A stretch of 64,000 bases of DNA. It comes from CAWGJF01 sp963822905 (GTDB taxonomy: Bacteria > Bacteroidota > Ignavibacteria > Ignavibacteriales > Ignavibacteriaceae). The notes under the pieces are model-generated. The model ran no database searches. It saw only the letters and a list, made by a program, of their open reading frames with translations, and had not been told where the DNA came from. Below are positions 27,751 to 37,124 of the stretch, piece by piece; the first letter of the stretch is position 1, and each line of letters opens with the position of its first letter. The translations under genes were made by a program, and so were the position numbers. The stretch spans positions 774,222-838,221 of the forward strand of contig CAWGJF010000002.1 of assembly GCA_963822905.1 (NCBI GenBank). The letters run 5' to 3'.

Positions 27751-30153
27751 TTAATTTCCTCTTAAAACAGCATTAAATTTATTTTTGATTAAACTGATCA
27801 GGTTTAAAAAATCCTTTTCAACTTCATCTTCAGTTAACGTTCGGGTATTGTCGTAATAATCCAAATTTATAGCAATGCTTCTTTTATTTTCGCCAAGTTC
27901 TTTATTTTCATAGATGTCAAAAACATTAACAGCTTTCAACAAAGATGAAGCATTTTTTGTAATGAAATCCTTTACTTCAGAATATTTTACACTCGAATTA
28001 AAAATGAATGCAAAATCTTTTGAAATATTCGGGAATCTCAATGGTTCAATATAACTTTTCTTTTTAGACTTTATTGACTTCAACCGGTTAAGATCAAATT
28101 CAAAACAGAAGACTTCCTGACCAATATCAAATTGTTTAAGAACAGATTTACCTAACTTACCACCAGTTCCAATAAAGGAATCATTAAAGTTTTTACTGAA
28201 CTGATACTCGTAAATAGTTTTTTCAACACTATTATATGAATCCGTTAATTCATTGTCAAGAGTAATTTTAACTAAAAGTGAATCAATCAATCCTTTAAGG
28301 TAAAAGAAATCATATTTCTCTTCTATACTATACCATTCTCTTTTAATCCAGCTTCCGGTAACTGCTATAATAAAATTCGTCGTTTCTATAAAATCTTCGA
28401 ATGAATTCAGATCCTTACTTTTTTGTTGAAATACATTTCCGATTTCAAATAAAGCAAGATCTTTTTGATTTTTATTTATGTTATTTGATATTGTCTGCAA
28501 AGTACCTGCGAGAAGTGAAGTTCTTAAAAAACCCATATCCAAACTTTGTGGATTTGAAATTGCGATAGAATTACCTGATAAGTTTGTCATTTTTTCTGAC
28601 TGGAGAGGATTATTAATCATTTCAAATAATCCAAGGGAAACACAAACCTCTCTTATTTTATCTGCAAACTCCGAATCATCTTCCTTCTGTTCTAATGTAA
28701 TACTGACCTTATTTACTGTTGGAATTTTATCATAGCTGAATATTCTTGCAATCTCTTCAATTAAATCAACTTCTCTTTCAATATCGGGTCTAAAGAGTGG
28801 AACAGAAACTTCCAAAGATTCACCTAAATCTTTTAGTACATTGATTCCGAGCCTGTTTAAGATATTCTGAATCTTTTGTTTATCAATTTTATAACCAAGT
28901 AAGGATTCTACCTTTGCAAGTCTGAGATTAATCTCCTTTAATCCTATTTTTTTTGGATATACATCAATTGAATCCTTAACAACTTTTCCTTCACCAAGTT
29001 CTGCAATTAATTGTGCTGCTCTATCAGCAACATATAATGTCTTTGAAGGATCAGTACCGCGTTCAAATCTGTAAGATGCATCTGTCGAAAGTGTTAAATA
29101 TTTTGAAGTTTTACGAACAGAAGATGGATTAAAATAAGCACTTTCAATTAAAATATTTTTTGTTTCATTTGTAACTTCAGAATTTTCTCCACCCATAACT
29201 CCGGCAATTGCAACTTCGTTTTTTCCATCACAAATCATTAATGTGTTTTCGGGAAGCTCACGCTCTTTTGAATCAAGCGTGGTGAATTTAGTTATTTCTT
29301 TTGTACTTCGAACAACAATTTTTTTATCAATCAATTTATCCAGATCAAAAGCATGAAGTGGTTGACCCGTTTCGTGGAGAATAAAATTTGTAATATCCAC
29401 TACATTGTTAATTGGTCTTAACTCAATTGATGTTAATTTATTTTTCAGCCAAACAGGTGATTCTTTAATTTTAACATCAATTACAACTCTTGAAGAATAC
29501 CTTGGACAATTAACAATATCTTCAATTTCAATCGAAGCATAATCAGATATTTTCTTATCAATTTCTTTAATAATTACTTTAGGCAGCTTTAGATCTCTGT
29601 CAAAAATTGCAGATAGATCTCTTGCAACCCCGATATGCGAAAGCGCATCAGGTCTGTTTGGAGTAATAGCAATTTCCATTAAAACATCATTCAATCCTAA
29701 GGCTTCAGAAATTGGTGTCCCCTCATTCAAATCATTTTCAAGAATCATAATTCCTGAATGATCATCTCCTAATTCAAGCTCATCTTCGGCACAAATCATT
29801 CCTGAAGATACTATTCCTCTAATTTTGGCTTTCTTAATTTCAAAATTACCTTTTGGAACTATTGCACCAATTTTTGCGAAAACAATTTTTTGTCCGGCTT
29901 CAACATTTGATGCACCACAAATAACTTGTAATTCTTCATTACCATCATTCACAATACAGACAGACAATTTATCAGCGTTAGAATGTTTTTCTTTAGTAAT
30001 AACACTTCCAACGACAAAATTTTTATAACGCTCATTCTGATCAACATATTCTTCGACTTCCAATCCGGACATTGTTAGTTGATGCACAATTTCTTTTACA
30101 GAAATTCCACTTAGATCAACATATTCTTTTAACCAGTTAAGAGATATTTTCAT
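27751..30153 (-). CDS. pheT: Phenylalanyl-tRNA synthetase beta subunit
   Basis: The protein has 800 residues, full length. It begins MKISLNWLKEYVDL, has the EMAP-like tRNA-binding domain (VVGSVITKEKHSNADKLSVC, about 46-150), the B3/B4 editing domain (about 210-360, with ESAYFNPSSVRKTSKYLTLSTDAS), the B5 domain, the catalytic-like domain with NPQS-DMGFLRTSL, and the C-terminal anticodon-binding domain (FPNISKDFAFIF). It forms an alpha2beta2 enzyme with PheS, 15 bp upstream. Confidence 0.97.
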   Translation of the reverse strand: MKISLNWLKEYVDLSGISVKEIVHQLTMSGLEVEEYVDQNERYKNFVVGSVITKEKHSNADKLSVCIVNDGNEELQVICGASNVEAGQKIVFAKIGAIVPKGNFEIKKAKIRGIVSSGMICAEDELELGDDHSGIMILENDLNEGTPISEALGLNDVLMEIAITPNRPDALSHIGVARDLSAIFDRDLKLPKVIIKEIDKKISDYASIEIEDIVNCPRYSSRVVIDVKIKESPVWLKNKLTSIELRPINNVVDITNFILHETGQPLHAFDLDKLIDKKIVVRSTKEITKFTTLDSKERELPENTLMICDGKNEVAIAGVMGGENSEVTNETKNILIESAYFNPSSVRKTSKYLTLSTDASYRFERGTDPSKTLYVADRAAQLIAELGEGKVVKDSIDVYPKKIGLKEINLRLAKVESLLGYKIDKQKIQNILNRLGINVLKDLGESLEVSVPLFRPDIEREVDLIEEIARIFSYDKIPTVNKVSITLEQKEDDSEFADKIREVCVSLGLFEMINNPLQSEKMTNLSGNSIAISNPQSLDMGFLRTSLLAGTLQTISNNINKNQKDLALFEIGNVFQQKSKDLNSFEDFIETTNFIIAVTGSWIKREWYSIEEKYDFFYLKGLIDSLLVKITLDNELTDSYNSVEKTIYEYQFSKNFNDSFIGTGGKLGKSVLKQFDIGQEVFCFEFDLNRLKSIKSKKKSYIEPLRFPNISKDFAFIFNSSVKYSEVKDFITKNASSLLKAVNVFDIYENKELGENKRSIAINLDYYDNTRTLTEDEVEKDFLNLISLIKNKFNAVLRGN

Positions 30154-30168
30154 TATATAATTTTCAAA

Positions 30169-31182
30169 TCAGAATTGTTTGAGAAAACGTAAATCATTTT
30201 CATAAATAATTCGTATATCATCAATTCCATATTTCATCATTGCAATTCTTTCAATTCCCATTCCAAAAGCATAACCAGAATATTTTTCCGAATCGTAATT
30301 AACATATTTAAAGACATTCGGATCGACCATTCCGCAGCCAAGAATTTCTAACCAACCGGTTCCTTTACAAAGTTTACATCCTTTTCCATTGCAGTTAAAA
30401 CAATGAATATCCATTTCAGCACTAGGCTCAGTAAAAGGAAAGAAACTCGGTCTGAACCTGTATGCCAGATCTTTTCCATAAAACTGATGTGCAAAAGAAA
30501 CAAGCGTACCTTTTAATTCAGCAAATGTAACATTCGTATCCACATAAATACCATCAACCTGGTGAAACGTACAATAACTTCTTGCACTTACAGCTTCATT
30601 CCGGAAGACCATTCCCGGCATAATTGCTCTTACGGGAGGCTGTTGCTTTTCCATAATCCTTATTTGGATTGGAGTTGTATGTGTACGAAGAACAAAATTT
30701 TTACTTATGAAATAAGTATCCTGCATATCTCTTGCAGGATGATCAGGCGGAAAGTTTAACGATTCAAAATTATAATAATCAGATTCAACTTCTGGACCTT
30801 CAACAATTGAAAATCCAAGACCTTTGAAAATCACTTTTATCTCATCCATCGTTTGAGTCAGGATGTGCTTGCTTCCAATATCAATTTTCTTTCCCGGAAG
30901 TGATAGATCAATTCTACTATCAGACTCATATGATTTCTTTTCAAAATCACTTTTCAGCTTTTCATATTTTCCAGTTACTTCAGAACGTAAAATATTTAAT
31001 TGTTTTCCAACAGCAGGCTTTTCGTCTTTTGAAACAGATTTTAGTTGATCAAATAACCGGGTAATTATTCCGTTTTTACTCAAATATTTGATTCTGAATT
31101 TTTCAAGTTGGTCGGAGTTCTGAACAGTTTCCAGGTCGGAAATAAAAGATAATCTTATTTGCTCAATTTCTTCTTTAAGCAT
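30169..31182 (-). CDS. pheS: Phenylalanyl-tRNA synthetase alpha subunit
   Basis: The protein has 337 residues: an N-terminal coiled coil (1-90), then the class II core with motif 2 FRNEAVSARSYCTFHQVDG near 193 and motif 3 GMGIERIAMMKYGI near 312. FFPFTEPSAEMDI lies near 247. A CxxC...CxxC segment (HCFNCNGKGCKLCKGTGW, about 258-276) looks like a zinc ribbon insertion seen in some PheS. It charges tRNA-Phe. Confidence 0.97.
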   Translation of the reverse strand: MLKEEIEQIRLSFISDLETVQNSDQLEKFRIKYLSKNGIITRLFDQLKSVSKDEKPAVGKQLNILRSEVTGKYEKLKSDFEKKSYESDSRIDLSLPGKKIDIGSKHILTQTMDEIKVIFKGLGFSIVEGPEVESDYYNFESLNFPPDHPARDMQDTYFISKNFVLRTHTTPIQIRIMEKQQPPVRAIMPGMVFRNEAVSARSYCTFHQVDGIYVDTNVTFAELKGTLVSFAHQFYGKDLAYRFRPSFFPFTEPSAEMDIHCFNCNGKGCKLCKGTGWLEILGCGMVDPNVFKYVNYDSEKYSGYAFGMGIERIAMMKYGIDDIRIIYENDLRFLKQF

Positions 31183-31210
31183 TTTTAATCAGTCGATAAT
31201 TTAAAGCAAT

Positions 31211-31248
31211 ACCCTCTTTGAGTATAAATTAATAACAACAAAGAGGGT
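31211..31248 (-). terminator. Hairpin between rplT and pheS (terminator or attenuator)
   Basis: Nine-bp perfect arms (ACCCTCTTT at 31211-31219, AAAGAGGGT at 31240-31248) around a 20-base AT loop, just after the rplT stop on the minus strand and about 30 bp before pheS. The T tail is weak, so it may give partial termination. In enterobacteria pheST expression is attenuated at this place, which makes a regulatory role plausible but unproven. Confidence 0.6.
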
Positions 31249-31254
31249 TTAAAA

Positions 31255-31602
31255 TTAATTAGCAGAAAACTTAACAAGTTCGCTGAAAGCATTAGGGTCT
31301 TCTACAGCAAGACTTGCAAGAATTTTTCGATTGATAACAACACCTTTATCATTCAAAGAATTAATTAGTTTGGAATATGTTGTTCCATTAATTCTTGCAG
31401 CCGCATTTATTCTTACAATCCATAACTGACGGAAGGATCGTTTCTTCAGTTTTCTATCTCTGTAAGCGTGAACCAATCCTTTTTCAACAGCGGTTTTGGC
31501 AACAGTATAAACATTACCTCTGCTGCCCCAGTAACCCTTAGATTGCTTTAATATTTTCTTGCGTCTTTTTCTGGATGCTACTTTATTTGTTGCTCGTGGC
31601 AT
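31255..31602 (-). CDS. rplT: 50S ribosomal protein L20
   Basis: The protein has 115 residues: [58 protein letters not shown], then YSKLINSL. This is the full L20 sequence. It binds 23S rRNA early in assembly and in some bacteria represses its own operon. It follows rpmI by 15 bp. Confidence 0.98.
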   Translation of the reverse strand: MPRATNKVASRKRRKKILKQSKGYWGSRGNVYTVAKTAVEKGLVHAYRDRKLKKRSFRQLWIVRINAAARINGTTYSKLINSLNDKGVVINRKILASLAVEDPNAFSELVKFSAN

Positions 31603-31617
31603 TTTAGTCTACCTTGT

Positions 31618-31809
31618 TTAATGAACCATTAATTTTACACTTTTTAAATCGGCATCAGAAACCATGGTTGGTTTTCTTAAATTCCTTTTAGTTTTTGTAC
31701 TCTTGGAAGTAAGTATATGACTTTTATATGCTTTCCTCCTTTTATAACCACCAGATGCTGTTTTCCTGAATGATTTTGCAGCACCTCTGTTGCTTTTCAT
31801 TTTAGGCAT
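31618..31809 (-). CDS. rpmI: 50S ribosomal protein L35
   Basis: The protein has 63 residues: [45 protein letters not shown], a complete L35. It lies between infC and rplT in the conserved infC-rpmI-rplT order. Confidence 0.98.
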   Translation of the reverse strand: MPKMKSNRGAAKSFRKTASGGYKRRKAYKSHILTSKSTKTKRNLRKPTMVSDADLKSVKLMVH

Positions 31810-31827
31810 TTTATTATTCCTGAATAA

Positions 31828-32364
31828 TTATTTGTTTTTCTTTCCTTTTTTAGGAAGTGGAACAAGAATCACATTCATATTCCTGCCTTCCATTTTTATC
31901 GGGGCTTCAAGTTTTGAATATTCTTCAGTTCTTTCAATAAATCTATTTAATAATTCTTCACCAAGTTCTGTATAGGCCATCTCTCTTCCTTTAAACATCA
32001 CAGAAGCTTTAACTTTATTTCCTTCTTCCAGAAAATTGATGGCATGACGTGTTTTGAATTCAAAATCATGCACATCCGTTCTTGGATGGAATCTTATTTC
32101 TTTAAGAATAGAAACTGTTTGATTTTTTTTCTGATGTTTCTCTTTTTTCTGAATCTCGTACCTGAATTTACCAAAATCAATTATCTTGCAAACAGGTGGA
32201 TCTGCCTGTGGTGCAATTTCAACAAGATCTCTTTCTCTGTCCTTTGCGAGACGAACTGCATCTTTAATTAAAAATACTCCAAGCTGTTTACCATCGATAT
32301 CAATTACCCTAACCTTCGAAGCTGTAATATCTTCATTCACCCTTGTCTTATCTTTTTGAGCGAT
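31828..32364 (-). CDS. infC: Translation initiation factor IF-3, ATC start
   Basis: The frame matches IF-3: VRVIDIDGKQLGV, DPPVCKIIDFGKFRYE near residue 60, the linker KKEKHQKKNQ, then KEIRFHPRTDVHDFEFKTRHAINFLEEGNKVKASVMFKGREM and the C-terminal VILVPLPKK. A GTG exists at 32340, but eight codons earlier an ATC (32364) is placed 5 bases after a GAGGT Shine-Dalgarno (32370-32374), whereas the GTG has no such site. Residues AQKDKTRVNEDIT match typical IF-3 N-termini. IF-3 genes in many bacteria start at AUU/AUC/AUA so that IF-3 represses its own translation. About 178 residues. Confidence 0.93.
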   Translation of the reverse strand: MAQKDKTRVNEDITASKVRVIDIDGKQLGVFLIKDAVRLAKDRERDLVEIAPQADPPVCKIIDFGKFRYEIQKKEKHQKKNQTVSILKEIRFHPRTDVHDFEFKTRHAINFLEEGNKVKASVMFKGREMAYTELGEELLNRFIERTEEYSKLEAPIKMEGRNMNVILVPLPKKGKKNK

Positions 32365-32375
32365 ATGCTACCTCA
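32362..32375 (-). promoter_or_regulatory. infC Shine-Dalgarno, overlapping thrS stop, with ATC start
   Basis: On the minus strand GAGGT (32374-32370) precedes ATC (32364-32362) by five bases. The Shine-Dalgarno shares bases with the thrS stop codon TGA (32375-32373). This arrangement implies thrS-infC translational coupling plus IF-3 autoregulation through the rare start codon. The role is inferred from the known infC system. Confidence 0.7.
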
Positions 32376-34325
32376 CTTTGTTGTTAAAATTTCTTTTTTA
32401 GCAATTTCATCTGCAATATTATCAATAAATTCTGATAATCTGAAGGTTCCTTTGTCACCTTCTTTATGTTTTCTTACAGAAATATTTCCGGATTCTGCTT
32501 CTTTTTCACCCACAATGATCATATATGGCACTTTTTTCATTTCCCAGTCTCTTATTTTATACCCGACTTTTTCGTTTCTTTCATCAATTTCTGTACGAAT
32601 ATCACTTCCTTTTAACTCATTAAAAACTTTTGAAGCGTATTCAAAATAATTTTGCGATATTGGAATAACAACAACCTGAGTCGGTGCAAGCCAGAGTGGA
32701 AATTCACCACCATAATGTTCGATGAGAATTCCGATAAATCTTTCTAATGAACCGAATGGAGCTCTGTGAATAACTACAGGTCTGTGTTTTTGTCCATCAC
32801 TTCCTGTGTATTCAAGATCGAATCTCTCAGGCATCACGTAATCGATTTGCACAGTTCCAAGCTGCCATTTTCTTCCTAATGCATCTCTAACCATAAAATC
32901 TATTTTGGGACCGTAGAACGCTGCTTCACCTTCAGCAATAACATATTTTAGATTCATTTTATCGGCAGCTTCTTTTAATTCCTTCTGTGCCCTTTCCCAG
33001 AGTTTAATATCACCACCATACTTTTCAATATTTTCATCACGGAAAGAAAGTTGTGTAAAGAAATCTTCAAATCCCATTTGCTTAAACACAACCTGGATAA
33101 GTTCTATAACATTGCAAACTTCTTCAAGTAACTGATCCTCTCTTACAAATATATGTGAGTCATCAACAGCAAAAGATCTAACCCTTGTTAATCCATTAAG
33201 TTCACCTGATTGCTCATAACGATAAACTGTTCCGAATTCAGTTAGACGAATTGGCAAGTCACGGTAACTTCTGGGTTTGGAAGAATAAATCTGAAAATGA
33301 TGAGGACAATTCATTGGTTTTAAAAGATACTGTTCTTTTCCATCCTCCATAGTCATCGGAGGAAACTGGCTGTCGCTGTAATACGGATAATGTCCGCTCG
33401 TCTTATATAAATTAATGTTACCTATGTGCGGAGTAATTACAGGTTCATATCCTCTTTTTTTCTGTTCTTCCCTTAAATAATTTTCTAAAGTTTCTCTTAA
33501 GATAGTTCCTTTTGGAAGCCAGATCGGCAAACCACTTCCAACCTCGCTAGTAATTAAAAACAGTTCAAGATCTTTTCCTAATTTCCTGTGATCTCTTTTC
33601 TTTGCTTCTTCAAGCAGCTGAATAAATTCATCAAGCATTTTCTTTTTAGGAAAAGAAACTCCATAAATTCTTTGTAGCTGTTTATTGTGTTCATCACCTC
33701 TCCAGTATGAACCGGAAACACTTAGAAGCTTCACATATTTTATTTTTCCTGCTGAGGGCAAATGTGGACCAGTACAAAGATCAGTAAAGTCACCTTCTTT
33801 ATAAATACTTATTATTTCTTCAGCTTCATTAATTTCACTTAATATCTCAAGTTTGTATTGATCTTCCTGTTTCTTAAAAAAATCAATTGCTTTTTCTTTT
33901 GAAAGTTCAACACGCTCGAATGGATTATTTTCTCCGCTAATCACCATCATCTTATCTTCAATTTTACGAAGATCATCATCAGTTAGCTGTGAATTAATAT
34001 CAAAGTCATAATAAAATCCATTTTCAATTGCCGGTCCCACACCAAATTTAGCTTCAGGATGCATCGATTTTATAGCATGAGCCATCAGGTGCGAAGATGA
34101 ATGCCAGTAAACTTCTTTACCTGCATCATCATCAAACTTTAAAAAGTTTATAGTGGCGTCCTGATTAATTGGCCTACTCATTTCCAATACATCACCGTTA
34201 ACTTTTGCAGCAAGTGAATCATCAGCAAGTCTTTTTGAAATTGATTCAGCAATTTGATAAGGAGTAATTTCTTTATCAAATTCTTTAACTGCACCGTCAG
34301 GAAATGTAATTTTTATTTTATCCAT
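32373..34325 (-). CDS. thrS: Threonyl-tRNA synthetase
   Basis: The protein has 650 residues: an N-terminal TGS domain (1-62), the editing domain (HSSSHLMAHAI near 75-82, YYDFDI and a late CTGPHLPSAGKIK near 183), then the class II core with motif 2 RYEQSGELNGLTRVRSF, the zinc residue region MNCPHHFQIY, motif 3 HRAPFGSLERFIGILIEHYGG near 520, and the C-terminal anticodon domain. It charges tRNA-Thr. First gene of the thrS-infC-rpmI-rplT-pheS-pheT run. Confidence 0.98.
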   Translation of the reverse strand: MDKIKITFPDGAVKEFDKEITPYQIAESISKRLADDSLAAKVNGDVLEMSRPINQDATINFLKFDDDAGKEVYWHSSSHLMAHAIKSMHPEAKFGVGPAIENGFYYDFDINSQLTDDDLRKIEDKMMVISGENNPFERVELSKEKAIDFFKKQEDQYKLEILSEINEAEEIISIYKEGDFTDLCTGPHLPSAGKIKYVKLLSVSGSYWRGDEHNKQLQRIYGVSFPKKKMLDEFIQLLEEAKKRDHRKLGKDLELFLITSEVGSGLPIWLPKGTILRETLENYLREEQKKRGYEPVITPHIGNINLYKTSGHYPYYSDSQFPPMTMEDGKEQYLLKPMNCPHHFQIYSSKPRSYRDLPIRLTEFGTVYRYEQSGELNGLTRVRSFAVDDSHIFVREDQLLEEVCNVIELIQVVFKQMGFEDFFTQLSFRDENIEKYGGDIKLWERAQKELKEAADKMNLKYVIAEGEAAFYGPKIDFMVRDALGRKWQLGTVQIDYVMPERFDLEYTGSDGQKHRPVVIHRAPFGSLERFIGILIEHYGGEFPLWLAPTQVVVIPISQNYFEYASKVFNELKGSDIRTEIDERNEKVGYKIRDWEMKKVPYMIIVGEKEAESGNISVRKHKEGDKGTFRLSEFIDNIADEIAKKEILTTK

Positions 34326-34337
34326 TTTTCATTCTTA

Positions 34338-34364
34338 ATAAAAAAAATCGGAGAATGCTCCGAT
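34338..34364 (-). terminator. Rho-independent terminator after the tRNA pair
   Basis: Perfect 7-bp arms (ATCGGAG/CTCCGAT, 34347-34353 and 34358-34364) with a 4-base loop. On the minus strand the hairpin is followed directly by seven or more T residues. It ends the tRNA-Leu/tRNA-Val transcript just before the thrS start. Confidence 0.85.
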
Positions 34365-34368
34365 GTTG

Positions 34369-34442
34369 TGGGCTCTATAGGATTCGAACCTATGACCTTC
34401 TGCACGTCAAGCAGACACTCTAACCAACTGAGCTAAGAGCCC
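34369..34442 (-). tRNA. tRNA-Val (anticodon GAC)
   Basis: The minus strand reads as a full cloverleaf: acceptor GGGCTCT pairs with AGAGCCC, D-arm TAGCTCAGTTGGTTAGAG, anticodon arm TCTGC-TTGACGT-GCAGA with anticodon GAC, and T-arm ATAGG-TTCGAAT-CCTAT. Discriminator A at 34369; CCA is not encoded. It reads GUC/GUU valine codons. Confidence 0.95.
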
Positions 34443-34527
34443 AGAATCAATTAACAACTTATAATTAAGAATGAATAATGTACTTTAAATTATCAATTGT
34501 TCATTTTTAATTTATCATTGCTTCAAG

Positions 34528-34613
34528 TACCGAGGGCCGGACTCGAACCGGCACGGGAATAAATTCCCACAGGATTTTAAGTCCTGTGCGTCTACCAATT
34601 CCGCCACCCCGGC
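34528..34613 (-). tRNA. tRNA-Leu (anticodon TAA)
   Basis: An 86-nt class II tRNA with a long variable arm. The minus strand starts GCCGGGGTGGCGGAATTGG, the anticodon arm is CAGGA-CTTAAAA-TCCTG (anticodon TAA), the variable stem GGGAATTTATTCCC, and the T-arm GCCGG-TTCGAGT-CCGGC. It reads UUA/UUG leucine codons, common in this AT-rich genome. Probably co-transcribed with tRNA-Val 85 bp downstream. Confidence 0.95.
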
Positions 34614-34982
34614 AGAAAATAATCTGCATTTGAGCCCGTAAATATAGATATTCACTTCTCATTTTGCAAGAATTGCTTGCTTTCAAATAGTTGATTCATA
34701 ATTATATAATTTTAATTACAAGCAAATCTTTGGAAACCCAGCTATTGATAATGACTTAGTACTTCTCACAAGAAAGAAACAGTTTTTTAATTTCCATTAT
34801 TTGAAAATAAATTTTATTCTCTCTACCATTTAATTAAACCTATTTAATTTAAATGAATCTTTTAAAAACTATTGAGTGGCACTTAGTTTGCGCAGGTACA
34901 TATTTGACATAAAGAAATACTACGTATAAATTTACTAACAGCAAACATTCTTCAGTAGTATTTTTATTAAAAGGAGATCGAA
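34614..34982. other. Divergent intergenic region
   Basis: 369 bp, very AT-rich, between the tRNA-Leu start (minus) and the mutase operon (plus). It must hold both promoters. A TTTG at 34887-34890 and TATTTG at 34901-34906 loosely resemble Bacteroidota -33/-7 elements for the mutase operon but do not match the consensus spacing. AAAGGAG before 34983 is a clear ribosome binding site. No other structure seen. Confidence 0.5.
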
Positions 34983-36659
34983 TTGAAGGATCATAAACTA
35001 AAATGTTTATCAGATGATAGTTACCTTGCCTGGAAGAATAATACTTACCAATTCTTTAAAGAAAAATATAAAGAAAGAAAACCTGATTTCAGTACAATTT
35101 CATTCACGCCAGTTAAAGAATTATACACTCCCTCAGATCTAAAAAATGAATATAATGAATCAATTGGTTACCCGGGTGAATATCCTTTTACACGCGGAAT
35201 ACAACCAACTATGTACCGTGGGAAATACTGGACCATGAGACAGTATGCAGGTTTTGGAACTGCTAAAGAATCAAATGAAAGATACAAGTATCTTCTCGAT
35301 CAGGGTCAAATGGGTTTATCAGTTGCTTTTGATCTCCCAACTCAGATCGGATATGACAGTGATGATCCTATCGCATACGGCGAAGTAGGAAAAGTCGGAG
35401 TTGCAATTGATACTCTTGCAGATATGGAAATTCTCTTTAATAAAATCCCGCTTGATAAAGTTTCAACTTCTATGACTATCAATGCACCAGCTTCAGTTTT
35501 GCTGGCTATGTATATTGCTGTTGCAGAGAAGCAAGGTGTAACAAAAGATAAGATAAGCGGGACAATTCAGAATGATATTTTAAAGGAATACATCGCGCGC
35601 GGAACCTATATTTATCCGCCAAAACCTTCAATGCGATTAATTACAAATATTTTTGAATTTTGTGCAAAAGAAATTCCGAAATGGAATACGATTTCTATTT
35701 CCGGTTATCATATTCGTGAAGCTGGGTCAACTGCATCCCAGGAAGTTGGATTTACCCTTGCAAATGGAATTGCTTATGTTGAAGCTGCTTTAAAAGCCGG
35801 GTTGGAATTAGATTCCTTTTCTCAAAGGCTTTCATTTTTCTTTAACTCACATAATGATTTATTGGAAGAAGTTTCTAAATTCAGAGCTGCAAGAAGGCTT
35901 TGGGCAAGAATTATGAAGGAAAGATTCAAAACCACTAATCCCCGTTCAATGATGTTAAGATTCCATTCACAAACTGCTGGTTCAACCTTAACTGCTCAGC
36001 AAGTTGATAATAATATTGTTCGGGTCACTATTCAAACTCTTGCTGCTGTACTTGGCGGTACTCAGAGTCTGCACACAAATTCACGTGATGAGGCACTTGC
36101 TCTACCTTCAGAAGATTCAGTTAGGATTGCGTTACGAACTCAACAAATTGTAGCTGAAGAAAGTGGAATAACAAACACAATCGATCCATTGGCGGGTTCT
36201 TACTATGTCGAAACTATGACAGATCATATTGAAAAAGAAGCAGAAGAATATATTACAAAGATTGATGAAATGGGAGGAATGGCAGATGCAATCGAGGCAG
36301 GATTTGTTCAGAATGAAATTCAGAAAGCTGCCTACAAATTTGAAATGGAACTGGAAGCAAACGAACGGATTGTAGTGGGTGTAAATAAATACCATGTTGA
36401 TGAACCACAGCATAAAGATTTGTTAAAGATTGATATAAAAGGTCAGGAAAATCAATTAACTTTTCTTAAAAAGATAAAATCGGAAAGAAACCAGGAACAA
36501 GTAGAAAAATCTTTGAACGAATTAACAAAAGCTGCTGAAGGTACGGAGAATCTGATGCCGTTTATCGTTGAAGCTGTTAGATCATATGCAAGCATTGGCG
36601 AAATTTGTAACACAATGCGAAGTATATTTGGCGAATATAAAGAGCATGTTGTATTATAA
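34983..36659 (+). CDS. Methylmalonyl-CoA mutase, catalytic (large) subunit without B12 domain
   Basis: The protein has 558 residues with a TTG start after AAAGGAG. It is the TIM-barrel catalytic part only; it ends where fused mutases would begin the cobalamin-binding domain. Tyr88 in MRQYAGF, Arg206 in [11 protein letters not shown] and His243 in SGYHIREAG match the P. shermanii mutase residues Tyr89/Arg207/His244; isobutyryl-CoA mutase has Phe and Gln at the first two. So methylmalonyl/succinyl-CoA is the likely substrate. A separate B12-binding subunit is needed and is not in the window. First gene of the propionate operon, 24 bp before the epimerase. Confidence 0.94.
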   Translation: MKDHKLKCLSDDSYLAWKNNTYQFFKEKYKERKPDFSTISFTPVKELYTPSDLKNEYNESIGYPGEYPFTRGIQPTMYRGKYWTMRQYAGFGTAKESNERYKYLLDQGQMGLSVAFDLPTQIGYDSDDPIAYGEVGKVGVAIDTLADMEILFNKIPLDKVSTSMTINAPASVLLAMYIAVAEKQGVTKDKISGTIQNDILKEYIARGTYIYPPKPSMRLITNIFEFCAKEIPKWNTISISGYHIREAGSTASQEVGFTLANGIAYVEAALKAGLELDSFSQRLSFFFNSHNDLLEEVSKFRAARRLWARIMKERFKTTNPRSMMLRFHSQTAGSTLTAQQVDNNIVRVTIQTLAAVLGGTQSLHTNSRDEALALPSEDSVRIALRTQQIVAEESGITNTIDPLAGSYYVETMTDHIEKEAEEYITKIDEMGGMADAIEAGFVQNEIQKAAYKFEMELEANERIVVGVNKYHVDEPQHKDLLKIDIKGQENQLTFLKKIKSERNQEQVEKSLNELTKAAEGTENLMPFIVEAVRSYASIGEICNTMRSIFGEYKEHVVL

Positions 36660-36683
36660 TTATCAACCATCTGAAGGATAGAA

Positions 36684-37091
36684 ATGGAATTAACACATAT
36701 TGAACACATAGGCATTGCAGTAAAAAATCTTAAAGATGCAATAAAATACTACGAAGATATTCTTAACTTAAAGTGTTATTCTGTTGAAGAAGTAAAAGAT
36801 CAGAAAGTTAAAACAGCATTTTTCAAAATTGGTAATACAAAAATAGAATTGCTCGAATCAACAGAAGCAGATGGTCCAATTGGAAAGTTTATTGAGAAAC
36901 GAGGAGAAGGAATTCATCATATAGCCTTTGCAGTTGAGAACCTGGATAAATCTTTAGGTGAATTGAAAGATAAAAATGTAAAACTTATCGACGAATCCTC
37001 GAGGAAAGGCGCAGAAGGATTAAACATAGCATTCCTTCATCCCAAAACTTCATTCGGAGTTCTTACTGAACTTTGTGAAAAACCGAAATAA
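36684..37091 (+). CDS. mce: Methylmalonyl-CoA epimerase
   Basis: The protein has 135 residues with two VOC (glyoxalase-fold) repeats. The metal ligands fit His8 (HIEHIGIAV), His79 (GIHHIAF) and Glu129 (GVLTEL). It exchanges the (R) and (S) forms of methylmalonyl-CoA, linking the mutase to the decarboxylase. It sits between those two enzymes, with AAGGATAG as a ribosome binding site. Confidence 0.95.
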   Translation: MELTHIEHIGIAVKNLKDAIKYYEDILNLKCYSVEEVKDQKVKTAFFKIGNTKIELLESTEADGPIGKFIEKRGEGIHHIAFAVENLDKSLGELKDKNVKLIDESSRKGAEGLNIAFLHPKTSFGVLTELCEKPK

Positions 37092-37124
37092 ATATTTGAA
37101 TATAATTATCAAACAAGGAAAATT

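Noticed and set aside
34254..34436. 60-residue plus-strand frame over the thrS start and tRNA-Val
   Set aside because: It overlaps a tRNA and thrS; a shadow frame.
34887..34906. Bacteroidota-type -33/-7 promoter for the mutase operon
   Set aside because: TTTG and TATTTG are present, but spacing and the TAnnTTTG consensus do not fit.
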